NCBI GenBank assembly: GCA_034670405.1
Contig: JAXDDX010000034.1
Coordinates: 1,847,501 to 1,911,500, forward strand
Direction: 5' to 3'
Source: Hoplostethus atlanticus
Lineage: Eukaryota; Chordata; Actinopteri; Trachichthyiformes; Trachichthyidae
Length of the DNA stretch: 64,000 nucleotides
The notes beneath the pieces are model-generated. The model was not told the origin of the DNA and did not search any database. It worked only from the letters and a program-made list of their open reading frames with translations. Made by a program: the position numbers and the translations under genes. The stretch's first letter is position 1, and every line of letters begins with the position of its first letter. Positions 48,311 through 62,285 of this stretch are shown one piece after another.

Positions 48311-49510
48311 GGGGGGGAATAGAGCGCTCAAATGAAGGGGACACAGATGTGGATTAAAACGCATAAATGGGACACTTCAGAAAAGGATCCGTTGAGGAAA
48401 GGTGAGTGTCATCTCAGTTATGAACGTCTCTATTAACGGCAGCCTGTTAAACTGTAAAACTAGAGCTGTTTAAGGATGCAAGGCAGCTCACCGACATGTC
48501 CAGATTTATGGATAGGATGCGTTGGCTGCTGAATGAAAATGGGTTGCGGAACAGTCTGCTATGGATGATTGAAAGACAAGTCACACACACAGAATAAAAT
48601 GAAATTAAACAAAATCGGAGGCGAGTCTAGGCCAAGTCATCGACTGTCCTCCGGCCGAATTGAATGTGGAGTTGTTAAAAACCCAAACGCCGGTAGCCTG
48701 GCAAATAAGCTGCAGTCCCATATTGAATTGCGCACAGGAAGTACCGGGGACATTTTCGTTTCGAAATGAAATGTTCGTTTGGATGCTTGCACGTTCGGTT
48801 CTTGACGCTGCGTTATGAGATGTCATTTTTAAGATATAAGTATCAGGGGAAGCTACACGCTTTTTCCGCCCCCCCCCCAATAATTCAAATGAAGCGATAG
48901 CCTGTCCTGCCGCAACAGCAACACCAAGTCATCACGAGAAGAGTCCGTCGTATTTGAATCGATCTTTAACGAATGGCGAATGTTTTGAATCGTCTGCAGA
49001 AGCTAGAAATGGGGACAGATTGCCACCAGAAATCAGACTCAGGCTGCATTCGCCTGACCGAGTACCTGTGGAAGGATGGATGGGTGGGTGGATGGACGGA
49101 CGGACGGACGGGAGCGCGCAGCGCAGCGCGGCGGCACCAAACTCTGCCACAAACCAGTCAACAGGCCTATAGTTTATAGGCCCTGTGACCAAGGTTCAAG
49201 TTCACGGATCATTGTGGGAAAAATCCTGTTAATTTGTGGGGGCATCTGTGCGTGTGTGTGTGTGTGTGGGGGGGGGGTCTATACTGCGTCACCGCGTCCA
49301 ATTGCGCCCCTCTAACGCACTTTGGATTCTCGTTCTCCCTGCTGAGAAATGGTTGACTGCCAGGCAGCCAGCGTTGGACTGACTGCTGTGATGTTCTTTT
49401 CGGTGCCGCCGTAAAGAATACCCTCAACTGAAGCTTTTCATATTGTATTTGTATCATTTAGTTCAATATATTATCAGATACAGACTTTTAAAACCGCACG
49501 CTTCCCTCTG
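45081..49510. other. no gene; simple repeats
   Basis: Contains (GT)n at 46435-46471, (CA)n at 46672-46702, (GA)n at 47661-47712, (CT)n at 48274-48307 and a GGAT/GGAC tetranucleotide run at 49074-49111. No coding exon supported. Confidence 0.4.
47661..47712. repeat. (GA)n microsatellite
   Basis: About 25 GA units with one early interruption. Confidence 0.9.
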
Positions 49511-49514
49511 TCAG

Positions 49515-49796
49515 CGCTGTATTCATATTAGTCCAGTCTAACCAAGTCTAATCTAGTATTCAGTCTGATTTTTCCTAAAACAAGTGAAAAAAAAATTGTC
49601 CACTTGTTTCCAACATCGTTTCAAGCATTTTCTTCTTGATACCTTTTTCTGCCTTCCTTCAATATATATTGACATGTCTTTAGAAAATTCTAGAAACAAG
49701 TAGAAACTATCCAATCCAGGAGAATTATATAACCTCATTTTAAGTAAAACAACATTTTAAGACTGAATATGAGACTAAATGATTTTTTTGGCAGTG
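49515..49796 (+). mobile_element. MITE of the CACTGC family, copy 2
   Basis: It ends GATTTTTTTGGCAGTG, the expected right terminus. ATTTTAAGTAAAACAACATT, TTTTAAGACTGAATATGAG and ACTAAATG align in order with copy 1 (CTTTTAAGACTCATTTTC, GACTAAATG). The left end is degraded and approximate. Confidence 0.5.
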
Positions 49797-52700
49797 TGGC
49801 AGGTGGCATTTACCTCAGTTGTTTTCTTACATGGATGATGAAACTGTGAGGTATTGGACCATATGTTTAGCATGACGACCCTGTGGTTTCTGCTTGGGTG
49901 CTCAGTGAAGAGCAGGCCTGGTTGGGAAATGGCCCTGAGTGGTAAATGAAGTGAAGTCTTGGAGTGGAAAAGGCAGTATCGGCTATGCAGCTGCTATAAA
50001 ACAGGCTGTGGGTGGAATGATGTGGCCTATACCTACATCTCTACAAACAACCAGGAGTTAATAATGTGAGCAATCGGCTTTCAATGGATCAGAGGCCATA
50101 TTTTTGTTGTGACCTGATTGGTTATGTCCAAATGCCAGTGTCAGCATTGTGACATTGGGGCCAAAGTTCATTGGCGTCTTCTGCCGATCTGCCAAACTGC
50201 CTGGAGTAATCTCCTTACAGAGGATGTCCTGCAACAGATCCTAAGCTGCCTGCACTCCCACGGTACATTGTAGGACACATGTGTTGCACACACACACACA
50301 CACACACACACATCATCCCATGACAGTTCCTTGCAGTCCTATGTGAGTTCGGAGGCTTAAGATGAACACTGAACAAAACACTAGAGAGCATTAACTTCTC
50401 CAGTAAGGAACTCTTTGTTGGTCTCCCAGTGGATTCAAGACACTTCATTTAGCTCCTGACAGCAAAAGCAGGCAGTTGGGTATGGGAGCTATATTATCCG
50501 ATTAAGACTATAATGCCTTTTCCCATTTCGCAATTACTGTAAAATGGGAAAAGTGGATTGGATGTTTCCTTTTCATGTCACCGCAACACAAATACAACAA
50601 CACAGAGACAACATATTCCGCTGGTTGTTGTTTTTTGCGCTCCTCTAAAAGCCTCGGGTTGTCTCGCCCATTCGCCCTAGTGCTGCTCCTTGCCTTTTGT
50701 CTTGCTGAAAGCCTGGTGCATCATTCCACATGTTGTTTCTCTTCATATTGCAGTAGCATTACCTCAACTTGAACTCCCTTAAGACTTCCCCGAGTGCCCC
50801 GAGGTAATGCGTCTTAAGAATAGGGCAAACATTGACATAAATGTAGCATTTCAATAATGTACCGTAAGACACAATGATTGCTGCAGTGGCCTAAATCTTT
50901 TATGAGAACTTGATTCAGTGAGCTTGCCAATTAGAGGGTGAAGTCTCATTTTATCTGGTGTCTGTGGCCTTATCACATCTAGCCGCATCATTAATGAAGA
51001 TGTGTCCCCCCCCCAGTGGAGGCAGGTCAGAGGTGATCCGAGGCTGGCTCCGCTGAACAATAGAGGAGATTGCTCAGATTGTAGTGCATTGCAGGATGCT
51101 GAATGATGCACATGCTCAGTTGGGGGGTTACCCATCCTGGCAGGTGCGTCTGCAAAGTTGAAAGTGCAACGGGAGGTTTGTGTCGATCAAATGTGTCAGA
51201 GGCAAAAAAAAAAAACTCAGGCTGCAAGCTGTGAAAGCAGCTGAGGAAAAAGGAACCCAGATCTCCCCACACGGGAAGTTCAACATCTACCAGATAGCTA
51301 AAGGGGAAGCCTTCCCTGGCAAAGAGACATTGTTTTTAGTCTGGACAGGATTCCGGCAGGGTACTGTCACCGGAGCAATACTCATTTGCGAGTCAGTCTC
51401 TCCCTGACACCAACAAGGGGTTGTGCAAATTTTAAAATGTGAAATCGGAAAAAGGTTTATCCGCATCCCCCGTGTTCCAATATATTTGGGCTGAACCAGT
51501 TTGTGTACTGTAATTGGAAATAAGCTCACAGTACAGACAGAATACAGTCCCCACAGAATAAATATAATCTTGCAAATAAAAATACGTTTTTTTTATTGTC
51601 ACTATGATGAGGCTGTATAATTACTGAAGTAGCAACACTATTCCCATTCATATCTGGTTACATGAGGATTTCTTTGAATTCTTTGTCCGTGTAGACATTG
51701 CACAAATAGGATCATTCTAATAAGGTCTGTTTACAAAAGAGCTAAGCCTTATCATAGTGCAATTCAGTTATTCTTATTAAATTACATTTTAATACAGAAT
51801 TGAAAAAAATGTAAGTGTAACTCATCTAAAAAAAAACAACACAATTAATTTGGTAATTATTGCTAATGGCAATCAAGTCTTAGTTTATGGTTACAGTCAA
51901 TTCCATATGTGTCACTTCTGCAAATGCAAGCATTGTCAAGCGCCATTGACGTCGAGTGCTTTCCCACACTTATATCCCTTATCGCATTGACCCTGCTGAG
52001 ATAGCAATGAGGCAGTGACCCCCCCCCAACACTGTAAAGTGCATTGCTGGAATCAAATGGAGCAATTATGTCCATTGTGTAGAACTGGGTGGCTAGTAAT
52101 ACTCGCGCCTTGGCCTGTAACATCTGGTGAGCGGGTGCAAGTGTTCGGTGCGAAGCCGGCGGTGTCAGACGCGCCTGCCATCCCGCGTTCAGCCGGAGCA
52201 GCCGTCACTGCCCGTTTCACTTCCAGGGGACTGGGCATCTTCAATGCATCAATGACACCAACCATCACAAGGGAGATGTAGCATGCCAAACCCATGATTC
52301 ATTAGGACTCAATTAGCTCGGAGGCATGGGGCGGCCTGCCATATGCCTCGAGGTTCTGAGGCAATCTGTACCCAGTCCCCGCTACTGTACAGTCAACTGG
52401 GTTGGTCGTACGCTATATACAGTCTGTGTGTGTGTGTGTTGCGTCAGCACTGCACCAGTCACACAGGACCTGCAATCTGACACCGTCTGCGTCTTGAGGT
52501 TTTCCTTTCACTGTGTCTTTGTACTATTAAAAACAAAGTTGAGAGTAGAGATTTTCAAAGCTCCGTCTCCGTCTCCAGCCTCAGCCACCCAGTTTTCTGA
52601 GCTCAAAATGAGTCACAATGACCTTCAGCTCAACTCATGTTGCGCCAGTTGGCACCATATGAAATAGTCATCCATCTACTGACGTATGAGGCTGTGGAGC

Positions 52701-52960
52701 TCCAGATAAATCAGAGGAGGTAAGAAAGGCCGATTCAATACCGGCTTCACTCTGCTTGCCAAGAGGCGGTGTGTGCTGCCGACAAGATCTATCCATCCTC
52801 AAATCTAGTTTGTCTTCTTATCTCTGCCAAGGTAAAGGACTCAACCCCGCCCCCTCTTCCCCCCCGAATTAATGGAATTAGATTGGGCTAGAGAGGAACA
52901 AACACACCAAACTCCAGAGAAGAATGATGTAAACCTTGTGATGTGATACATGTGATATCT
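49797..52960. other. no gene recognised
   Basis: Only (CA)n at 50287-50312, poly-A runs and AT-rich sequence. No frame resembles a known protein. Confidence 0.35.
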
Positions 52961-52961
52961 T

Positions 52962-53145
52962 TCTCCGTTTTAATGGCAAAAAATACAAGAATTCAGTGTT
53001 TCTGTCTAGAGTTTTATTGTTGGCGGGATGGAAAATCCTCTGAAACAGCATTTTAGACCATCATGTGATGCTAAAACTCCATTGAAACCCAGACTAATGG
53101 TTCTTTTAGGGCTAGCAGCTCCATAAGGCAGGGTGACCCATCGCA
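52962..53145 (+). repeat. unrecognised dispersed repeat, copy B
   Basis: Second copy of the family at 31650-31845, in the same orientation. It is aligned through GGATGGAAAATCCTCTGAAAC, AGCATTTTAGACC, AACCCAGACTAATGG and GGCAGGGTGACCCATCG. Confidence 0.6.
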
Positions 53146-54655
53146 ATTATTCAGTGGCAGGGGAATTCAATGATAGATCACCACCTTTAAATAAAGAATT
53201 CATTCACACAAAAAATGGAACGATTAAATAAATTGTGCAAAAAAAAAAAATTAAAAAAACCTCAATCATATCAGAGGTATACAACACTGACTGGCTGATA
53301 TAACTGGATATATTGGGCTGAACCTAGTGTGCATTATATCAAGGCCTGATATTATTGGCCAGTGAAGCAAACCATTAGTTGTAATATAATAAACAAGAAA
53401 GCTTGTTATTCAAGTGGGTTGGCAGCAACAATCAGAGCGCTTTGCCTTTTTAAGTGACTCATTTTGAGTGTACGACAGAGAGAGAAATGTAAAAAAAAGC
53501 ACAGCATGTTTTTCATGAAATAAATGCGTAACTTGTCGATATTGCCCGGGGGGGGGGGCGAGAGAGAGAGAGGAAGCCGCGGCGGGAGGAAGCGAGTCAA
53601 GTTAGAGCCGCTCTGCCCCAGTTGTAGGCACGTGCACCCACCCCGACTGCACTCCTCAAGCGTTTTCACCGCATTACCCAGAAATGCTACGTTCGTGTGA
53701 CCCAATTTATCAAACTCTCCTCCCCATTCATCTGCTCTCACAGATGCACTACAGGAGGCTCCGTAAAGCAGCAGAGCATTCATCACCTCTGAGTAGTGGG
53801 GTCCTTCAGTTTCATCCCGTTGGCCCATTCTACAACCCTATTCCCCACAGGCGGGACAGGAACTCCATATGTGGCTGATGATTATAATCATGTGGCAGGC
53901 TGGCGGGAGTAGGCAGTAGCTGAAATGCATTTGTGCGTGCATTTGTTGTTTGTGCTAAAATAAAATATGTAATCAAATACAAGCGTAGAGGGGGTTTTGC
54001 TTCCACTGGCAGTCATTTCAAATATTGTATCTGCCACAATTCTGAGTGCATTACTTTTTCAACAACCGCTTTAAATTGAAATGTTTCGTTCTGCCTAGAG
54101 GAGCTATCAAACCCGCTTCACGCATTTTCATATCCTCTGATTTTTTTCCTGTTTCCTTTTTTTTTCCCTCTTGCGCTAGTTTGTGATTAAAGCTTAAATA
54201 ACACATAATGGTTTGTTTAAACAGCTCTGCTCTCATAGTTTGTGAATTAGATTAGGCCAGATATCATTGTTGAGGTTATCCTAATATCCTTATCTGGCCA
54301 GCAAGGAGGACACGCCGTTTTCCTGCTGTCGGGGGTTAGATCCTCATCTGCTTTTGGGGAGGATGCAGGGAAAGTGCAGTTACTACACAGTGAACATATA
54401 AGAAACAGAGTGTGTAGTATGGCAACATACTGTAGCACAAGGAGATTCAAAACTACGACAGGATTCAACAACAGAGGATTGAACTTTCTGCATTGCCTCC
54501 AATAAAGTGCCTGGCTGAGGAAGCGATACCAGAAATGGAAGAAAGTACTGAAACATTTTGGTTAAGTAGTGCAGTGCAGTGTTTGGTTAAGTGCAGCCAC
54601 TTCTGTTAAGTGTTTCTCAAGTCACTTATCTAGAAAGTTATTCAAGTAGAAGTAA
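53146..54655. other. no gene recognised
   Basis: Poly-A/AT tracts near 53236, a poly-G run at 53549-53558, otherwise unremarkable. A 44-codon frame after an acceptor-like CTCTCACAG at 53741 was judged chance. Confidence 0.35.
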
Positions 54656-54659
54656 AACA

Positions 54660-54785
54660 AATGCCTGAATCGTGAGCAGCTCCGAGGGGATCGTTTTGCA
54701 GCTGACCCTCCCTGGAAGAGGGGCAAGCGAAAGGAGAATTCCCACTTATGGGGATCAATAAAGTATCACATCCATTCATAAAAGA
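54660..54785 (+). mobile_element. V-SINE-like 3' fragment
   Basis: TTTTGCAGCTGACCCTCCCTG, GAGGGGCAAGCGAAA, and GGGGATCAATAAAGTATCAC parallel the tail of the element at 17155-17400 and the usual end of this SINE class. The tRNA-related head is missing. Confidence 0.55.
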
Positions 54786-57136
54786 GCAGCTCACGGAAAA
54801 ATGTGCAAGTACCTAGCTATATTAAAGCAAAAAATCTTTGACATTTGGTACATGTGCAAAAATGTCCACCCAAAAATGAAGAAATTACCAGTTTTGGTTT
54901 GGTTCTTGTAAATAATTGCAAATATTTTTTTACTTAGTTACTATGAACAAAGCTATAGCATCGGGAGGTAAAATCTCCGATGAATGCTTTTCCTGAAATG
55001 TTCATTATTCTAAAAATCTACTCAAGTTGAGGAGCTGGAGTAGTTCTAATTTGTTACTTAGTACTCTGCCGTTGAATGGAGATCTCCCTGGTGGATTTCC
55101 GGCGCTGCTGGAGGGTGTTACAGTGCACTTAAGATAAAGCTGCAGGCATCTGGCAGAGTAACAGTGGTCAGCATGACGTCTTCTGACGAGGCCACTTCAG
55201 ATCACTTCTCATCAGAGCATCACAGTTGGAGACAACCCCGATGTTTTGTCCCAATCAGCCGTCGAGTGTCATATTCAGAAGACGTAACTGGTATCTGCTC
55301 CGGGTTTATACAAAACAACATCAACGACTGAAGAGGAAGCTCCTTGGGAGATATGGCGGTGGCGGTGGCGGCGGCGCCTGTGTGCTCGCGCGAGTCTGTG
55401 CGAGATCTTGGCCTTACGATTGCATTGTAGCGACGGTGGAGAAGAATATTTCATTATCATTAGCGGCATGATTAGCTGCCAATGGGCTGTGCCTGGTGTG
55501 GTTTAATCCTCCCAGTCTCCAGAGTGCGATAACATATGAGATGACAACGGTTTCACACCCAGTTTCACACCTCCCGTGGTTCCATACGTCGCAGCAGCCT
55601 AATCGCTCATGTGAGATTAATGAGAGACGTTGAGGTGTGGTGGGAGATTCACTAATTATACCCACACATGTGTTATACTCAGGGGAATAGACAGTTTATG
55701 TGTGTGCGCACGCGCGTGTGTTTGTGTGCTGGGGAACTTTTTCACGTGGAACTACGGCGAAGCCACGCTCAACAGAAATAGTTCTGTTGAAGTTACTCAG
55801 AGAAAGTAGTTCCAAGTACTCACATGACTGCAAAATATACCACTGATTAGGATGTTAACAAAAGTGGAAGGGATGAACTGTCTCATATACTTAAATAAAT
55901 AAAAGGTGCAACCTTGACAATACATAAATAAAAACATAACAAAAAAATTCCCTCCTCCAGCCAAAAATAGTTTAGTCAGTTGACTCAAAATGACAGAAAG
56001 TGATAAAACTACTCAAAAAAAATCCACATTTGTCTTTAGCTGAACTACCACCATGGTACTGCAGTGTGTTAAACTACTTGTTTGATTACATGTAATGAAA
56101 CTACTCCCAACACAGTGTGATGACAACATTGATAAATCAGTGAAAACAACAACAGTGTTCTGCTGCTTCCGCTTCCCTTCAGCTTCATGAACGCTGTCTT
56201 GCAAACTGTAGGTAATGTTTTGTTGCGCGGTGGTTTTGATCATGGTGACTTTTATCTCCACTGCACCGGGGGTTTGCTGCTGCGTTTGAGGGCCAAATTG
56301 CCAGCCCAGAAACGCTGCTGAATCAAACGCGTGTCTCTCCAGACATGAATAAAGTCAAAACAACAAACGGCGAAACGGTTTCCCTTCGCGGTAGAGTTTG
56401 AAAACCTGGCTACTCGCGTATCTTAATCATATCCGTGACCCATGTGCAATAAAAGAGGTCACCTTTTGGCTATTTGGAGAGAGAGAGAGAACAGAGGGAG
56501 AGAAAAATAAGTCTAATTGTCTCATTACTTACTCTCTGTGTAGAAGTATGACCAAACCGAGGTATCCACAGTTTCTTTTGTAGCTTACAAAAGAAACCGG
56601 GAGGAGGGGCAGCAAAAAAAAACATGCTTCAACCTCTTTTCACAAATAGGCATTATGTGGGGAGACAAAGAAAATGAGGGCAGAAGAGGACAGGGGTGGG
56701 AGGGAGAGGAGGAGAAACAGAGGTAAAGATAGAATGGAGAGTTTTTTGGAAAATGAAAAAAAAAAAAAGAGTAATATAGACCAAAAAAGAAAAGAGAGAT
56801 GAGAGGAGAGGGACAGAATGAGGGAAATAGGGGGTGGGTGGGGGGAGAAACGCTGGCTGTGAGGGAGCATGGTTGTTTGTCCAGGCCTACTGGAGCCTGC
56901 CCAGTTCTCTCTCCCCCCACCGAACGTGGTAAATAGCCTGTTTCAACACACTGTTCAGACACTGAGACACAGCGCAACAACAAACCAAATCAACAGTGAA
57001 TTAAAGACTCCTCGGGGGAAGCCACAGAGGAGACATCAGAGGAGGTGTTTTTTTTTTGGAAAAAAAGCCGCATCCGCCAATTAACTGTTCCCGGGCTGCG
57101 TCCAGAAGTCTCAGGCCGGCTGCATTTCCAGACCTG

Positions 57137-57187
<51 letters not shown>

Positions 57188-57364
57188 GGGAGGAGGAGAT
57201 GAATAAAAGAAGAAATGTAGCCCGTCCTGTTTTCACGCTATTGTTTACCGTCACCACAGGGAGGGGGGGGTGACACTCGATTAGCCTGAATGTGTCTGTT
57301 ATGGAAGCTAACAGCCTAAGAAATGCAAGGTTTCAAAAGTCATATTTGCGCCGTGAGACCTCCA

Positions 57365-57403
<39 letters not shown>

Positions 57404-60400
57404 TGGGTTTGTTCATTTATGTCATGTGTCAGACTTGAAGCGACCTCCCCGCACCTCATCCCCCCCCCTCCCCATCCATGTCCCGCCTCCCTCCCTCCGC
57501 CCGCCCCCTCACTTCTAAATTGGGCCCTGTTATCCTGCAGCCGAGCTGGTAAAAAAAGTGTAATGCAGGAGCACTTCAGAGGGCAGCTTCCTCACCGCCC
57601 TCTGCCCAGCCATGCCTAGCCGCGCTGGAGCCGCCCGCCTAAGTGAGCGCGCCGCTCCGAGGCTTATTTTGACATAAATCTGCGCGGCAAGGCAACTGCG
57701 TGGCAATACTTATTTAGTTTACCAGCTGCAGCCGCTGAACCTGAAGCGACGAGGCCCCTGTTTCTCGCAAGAAGTAAATGAGAGCGCTTCACATGCACAA
57801 ACTGAATTTTTAGATACATTTTCTTTTTTTTTTCTCTCTCCCCCCCTCTCCATCTTGTCAGAATGAGGTGAGCTAATGGGCCGTGGCTGAACAGCCTGAG
57901 CTCAGAGGCTATCAGTTCCCCCTGGAAGGCCAGGCAGAGGAAAGGGGAGAAGAAAGTCTTTCTCTTTTTATGGCTACAATATTTGAACGCTGTCTCCTTT
58001 TTTGGCAGATGTTCCGCAGAGGAAAGTGCAAGTCAGTTTTCTTCTTGCGGGCTATACAAACGGTGCACACATTTGCGATAAATCCCAAAACCATATGATA
58101 TACTGTACGCTGAATTATTTACTCAACAGGGAAACCTCTCGCGGAAGTCAAAAGGAATGCTAAATCGTATCGATGTGAGGCGGCGCCCTCCATTTCTCTT
58201 CCCTCTATTCTATGCTCGTGTTCGCATTCGTGCTAAAGGCTAACGTCTGTCTTCTCGTTTGTTAACATCAAGGCGCTCTCTGGTATTTACAGTGGCCGCT
58301 GTTGTCCAAGCTCGCTCCTCAGGATTCACTGCACCTTTGCACAGGTTTGCATCTCTGTGGCCTTTTGTCTCATCGCCTCGACTGTGTGTAACACGGTTAA
58401 CCCGCTGAGTCACATGGTCGGAAGTGTTAATAGATTGCGGTGTTACCCCCAAAGACCTGCATGCCAGTCAACCGCGTACTATTCAGGAAGCCAATTAGTC
58501 TGACGAAAGCAAATTAACCTTATCTTACATTAAAGGGCTATCAGCCCAAGTCGTCCGGCCGCGTGAGACAATCTCACTGTTGATTCGGATTTAATAACAG
58601 CTGATGAATTTGTGTAGAACAGTGAATATAATGAGAGATTGTCTTCACAATGGCAAATTTAAAAAAAAAAGAATACAACAAAACAGATTTCATCTTTTTA
58701 TCTTAAAGTTTTCACTCCCCTTGACTTCTTGCTTAAGTTATTTCAAAACATTTCAAAACACATTCATGCGGGATTTTGTCATCTGAGTTCTATCAAAGTG
58801 AAAACTACATTTTTGGAAATTGATGTGGAAGGATCAAAGTTTGCATCGGTTTGCTTCGTTCGGGGGGGGGGGGAAGTGCCACACTAGCAAAAATGTGTTC
58901 AACATTTTGGATTACCGTTCACTCAGATGTCATATTCAGATTGTAGTTAGCAATTCTGAACATTGGTTTTCCTTTCAAACTTGTTTTAAACTTCCTGCTA
59001 ACAAAGCTGAGACCAAGTCCCTTCACTAGAGTGTAGTATGGTGGGTGGGTGTAGGGTGGACTCTCCATCACACTACTGAAACACACTATGGGATATATGG
59101 TTCATTTATGGATGACATTACAGTCCAGGTCTTGACGTTTCACAGAAAAGATCATGAACATCACTGTTTTTGAAAATACAGAAGATGAAATAGTTCCTTG
59201 GTTTTTTCCTGTCCAATTTCTCCATTGATTTCTGTCGTAAAAAAACAAACTGCACCTTCTATTTCAACCATGATGATTGGAGATGGATGGTTCATACTTT
59301 CTTTTAAACTTCAAGAAAATGAAAATAAAGGCACTGTATGGAGGAGACATAGTAGTCGTGGTTGGCTGGCCCCTCGCTCTCATGGCTGACACAAGGTAAA
59401 CCAGCAGGGACATTTGCAGAGGCGTTACTGGGCCAGGTTGTGACAGTGCTGTCCCTCTCCATGAGCTGGGGGGCGTTTTGTAACAAAGATGACCAGCGCA
59501 AGGTGTCAAAGCCAGTCTGTCGAAACAAACGTGCCACCCGCCCCCGGGCCACGCCGGCCTTGGCCAAGGGAACTCATTGAGATGATCGAGGGACCGGGGC
59601 CTCCCTCGCTCCTCGGCAGTCGCATGCAAGCCGGAGACTGCAGACTGCGCCTTCCGTTGAGACCGGGCATGAATAGAGGTGTAATTGGCCATAACCAGTG
59701 ATAGATGGCTGTTCAACCTTTGTGACTCATCGGCGGCGGGATGCATGGAGGCTTGTCTCACAATATGAGGTTGATTGTGCTAGTCTATTAAACACCAGTC
59801 TTGAGAGGAAATGAATGAATTCTGGAGCTAAGGCGAGACTCGAGACAAGCCTGATTTAAAAGGAACAAGTGTTCTCTGATTGCCCATTATATTTCCGAGA
59901 TGGTAAACATGACTGAAAAGCTAATCTTACCTACTGAATCATTTTCATAACTAGAAATGGCTTTCACAATAAGGTGTCTGCTCTACAGAACCCAGTAATT
60001 GAACTGATGAAGTAATTAGAAACTAAATCCTTTGGCACAAGGAGATGAGGACCTGTCTTATAGTCTGTCCATAACTAAAACCATAGCAACAATGTTATTT
60101 AGTGAAAACAAATGAATTATGACAAACTAATTACACATTGTATTGTTTAATTACCAAGAATTGAAAACAGTAACAACACCTTATCTGTTGTTATCCCTTT
60201 TACAACGTGACTGGTAGTTTCGATATCTGACACGTGGAACAAAAAATGAAAGGAAGAGGAGAAAGAAAAAGTTCCCTATTTAGTAAAAATTCAGATCGCC
60301 TCTCGTTGCATCGCATTTATGCTGCATGACAAGATATATATATATATATATACCTGCGTGTTGCTCAGGGCGTCCGGCTTGCCTCGTGAAAGGTATGCAC

Positions 60401-60608
60401 TCTGACTGCGCTCCTGAAAAATCAATGGCTCGCTTCATGATTGATGCGCTTGGTGTTAAGGAAGAGAGGAGTTGTCATATTACATCAAGCTTTCTCACAG
60501 CGTGCTTGTTTTTTTGCTCGCTAATCCGGTTACGGGTACAGAGGCTGATGCAAGCTGGAAACAAACATCGCCTAAGATGATTTCTCAATGGTTTCTTTTT
60601 TTGCCCTT

Positions 60609-60653
<45 letters not shown>

Positions 60654-62285
60654 TGGCGGGTTGATGGAGGGTAATAAAGAGATGCATGGAGAAATGAAAT
60701 TGACCTCCACCAAAGAGGTTTTCCTTTGCACCGGAGAGAGGCAATACTAAAATGAACAAATGAATAAATAAAAGGACGGCTTTTGTCGGGGTTTTTTTTT
60801 TGAAAATACTCTTAACGGCTCGGAGTAGCTGGAGAAACGAGTGATGCTCGTTAACTCTGACCCAAATCATAAGAGACACTGGGAGCTGTTAAAACACGGA
60901 GCAGACTGGGGAGTCTGGGTGACCTAGATAGCATTGGTTTTGAAAAGAAGCCGTACATCGCATTAAATAGCTCTTCCGTCTAATACAATGAGGCATATCT
61001 CCGTCCTTGGTAATGATAACCTGATAAGGTTCTTTGTGACATGGAAAATACCTCTCCCACTGCTGACACTCCAAGGCTCTATCTGAGACGTACTTGTGGC
61101 GAGATTGCCCCTTTGCCTGGATGGGTACAACATTGTCTGCCTCATAAGCATACTTGAGGCTCTAGCGCGGCGACACGTGGGATAGACATACACACACACA
61201 CACACACACACACGAGGCAATTGCAATAACCTGTTGTTCAGGGAAATGAAAATGCGCCTCGAAATCGTAGCACACAGGGAGAGAGAGAGAGAGAGAGAGT
61301 TCATGCAGGCACACACTTGACATGAACACAATTGACAAAATGATGAAACGTGGCAGATCACGCCGCTCGTTTTTGTCACTTTATATTGGGAAAATAGTGA
61401 TTTACATCGGAAGCAAGCTGATTTTGTTCACTTCATTTCAGAAAAATCAAAGTTTTAGATGAAATGCCTTTTTTTTTAGTCGTGGGTAAACAGACACACA
61501 CGCTCCCTTTACCTTCTCCTCTCATTCAACATCCTCGCTCACTCTCACCACACACACACAATCGCAATGTCACACAATGTCACACACGAGGATGTGCGCC
61601 CAGTGCATGCGATGTGCAAGCAGCTCTTTTCAGGCCAGTGTGGGTTGAAGGGCTCCTTCTCCAACAATGGCCCGTCACCATGCCAACCGAGGGGGGGGGG
61701 GGGGGGGGGTGCCAGCCACGGTGCCAGCCACGGTGCCAGCTTGGCACTGCCCCCATGTTAGCAGTGGATGATTCAAGGGCATTAAAGCACAATGTGGGGG
61801 GGGGGGTTCATAGCCAGCCGTGCCAGGATTCTCGCCATAGCTTTGCCTTGAAACAGGCCTGTCATCGCTTGCGACTGCTACTTCCTCCTCTTTCGTGCTA
61901 TATGGGGCTGAGTGGGGGGAGCATTAACCACCCCATCTTCTGAAAAGGGTTTGCATGCACAAGAGGCCACTGGTCACGCTTTAAGTGTTTCATATTTACG
62001 TAAAACAACAGCTCCAAACATTTCGCCACCAGTCTCTTTCAAAAGGAAGCATGCGGGAGAAAAGAAAGGTTCTGTACATGGGGTGAGAGTTTGTTGCACT
62101 CTGATTAAGGCTTGATGATCCAGAAGAGATAATAACCCCTTTGTTGATTTTGTAAATTGGTGCCTGTCATTTCCTAAGTTGAATTAATGTTATAATGAGT
62201 GATCAAGGGGCATGAGTTTGTCACGTTAATTATTAACCACTTCCGACTTAACGTTAACTGTCATCCCCGTCTCCTTGCCTTGCAG
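54786..62285. other. no gene supported; simple repeats and a CpG-rich patch
   Basis: Contains (GT)n at 57138-57186 and 57368-57401, (AT)n at 60334-60352, (GA)n at 60610-60647, (AC)n at 61191-61213 and (GA)n at 61279-61299. The CpG-rich patch at 57590-57690 is followed by a low-repeat stretch to 57830 that could be conserved regulatory DNA. No coding exon supported. Confidence 0.4.
61691..61741. repeat. poly-G tract and 12-bp tandem repeat
   Basis: Nineteen consecutive G residues are followed at once by GTGCCAGCCACG repeated about 2.5 times. Confidence 0.95.

Noticed and set aside
53741..53877. A 44-codon frame (MHYRRLRKAAEHSS start) after an acceptor-like CTCTCACAG
   Set aside because: Short, no family resemblance, no donor or promoter; chance is sufficient.
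59264..59761. 165-codon minus-strand open frame
   Set aside because: No recognisable domain, overlapping open frames on both strands, and no supporting splice or promoter signals.
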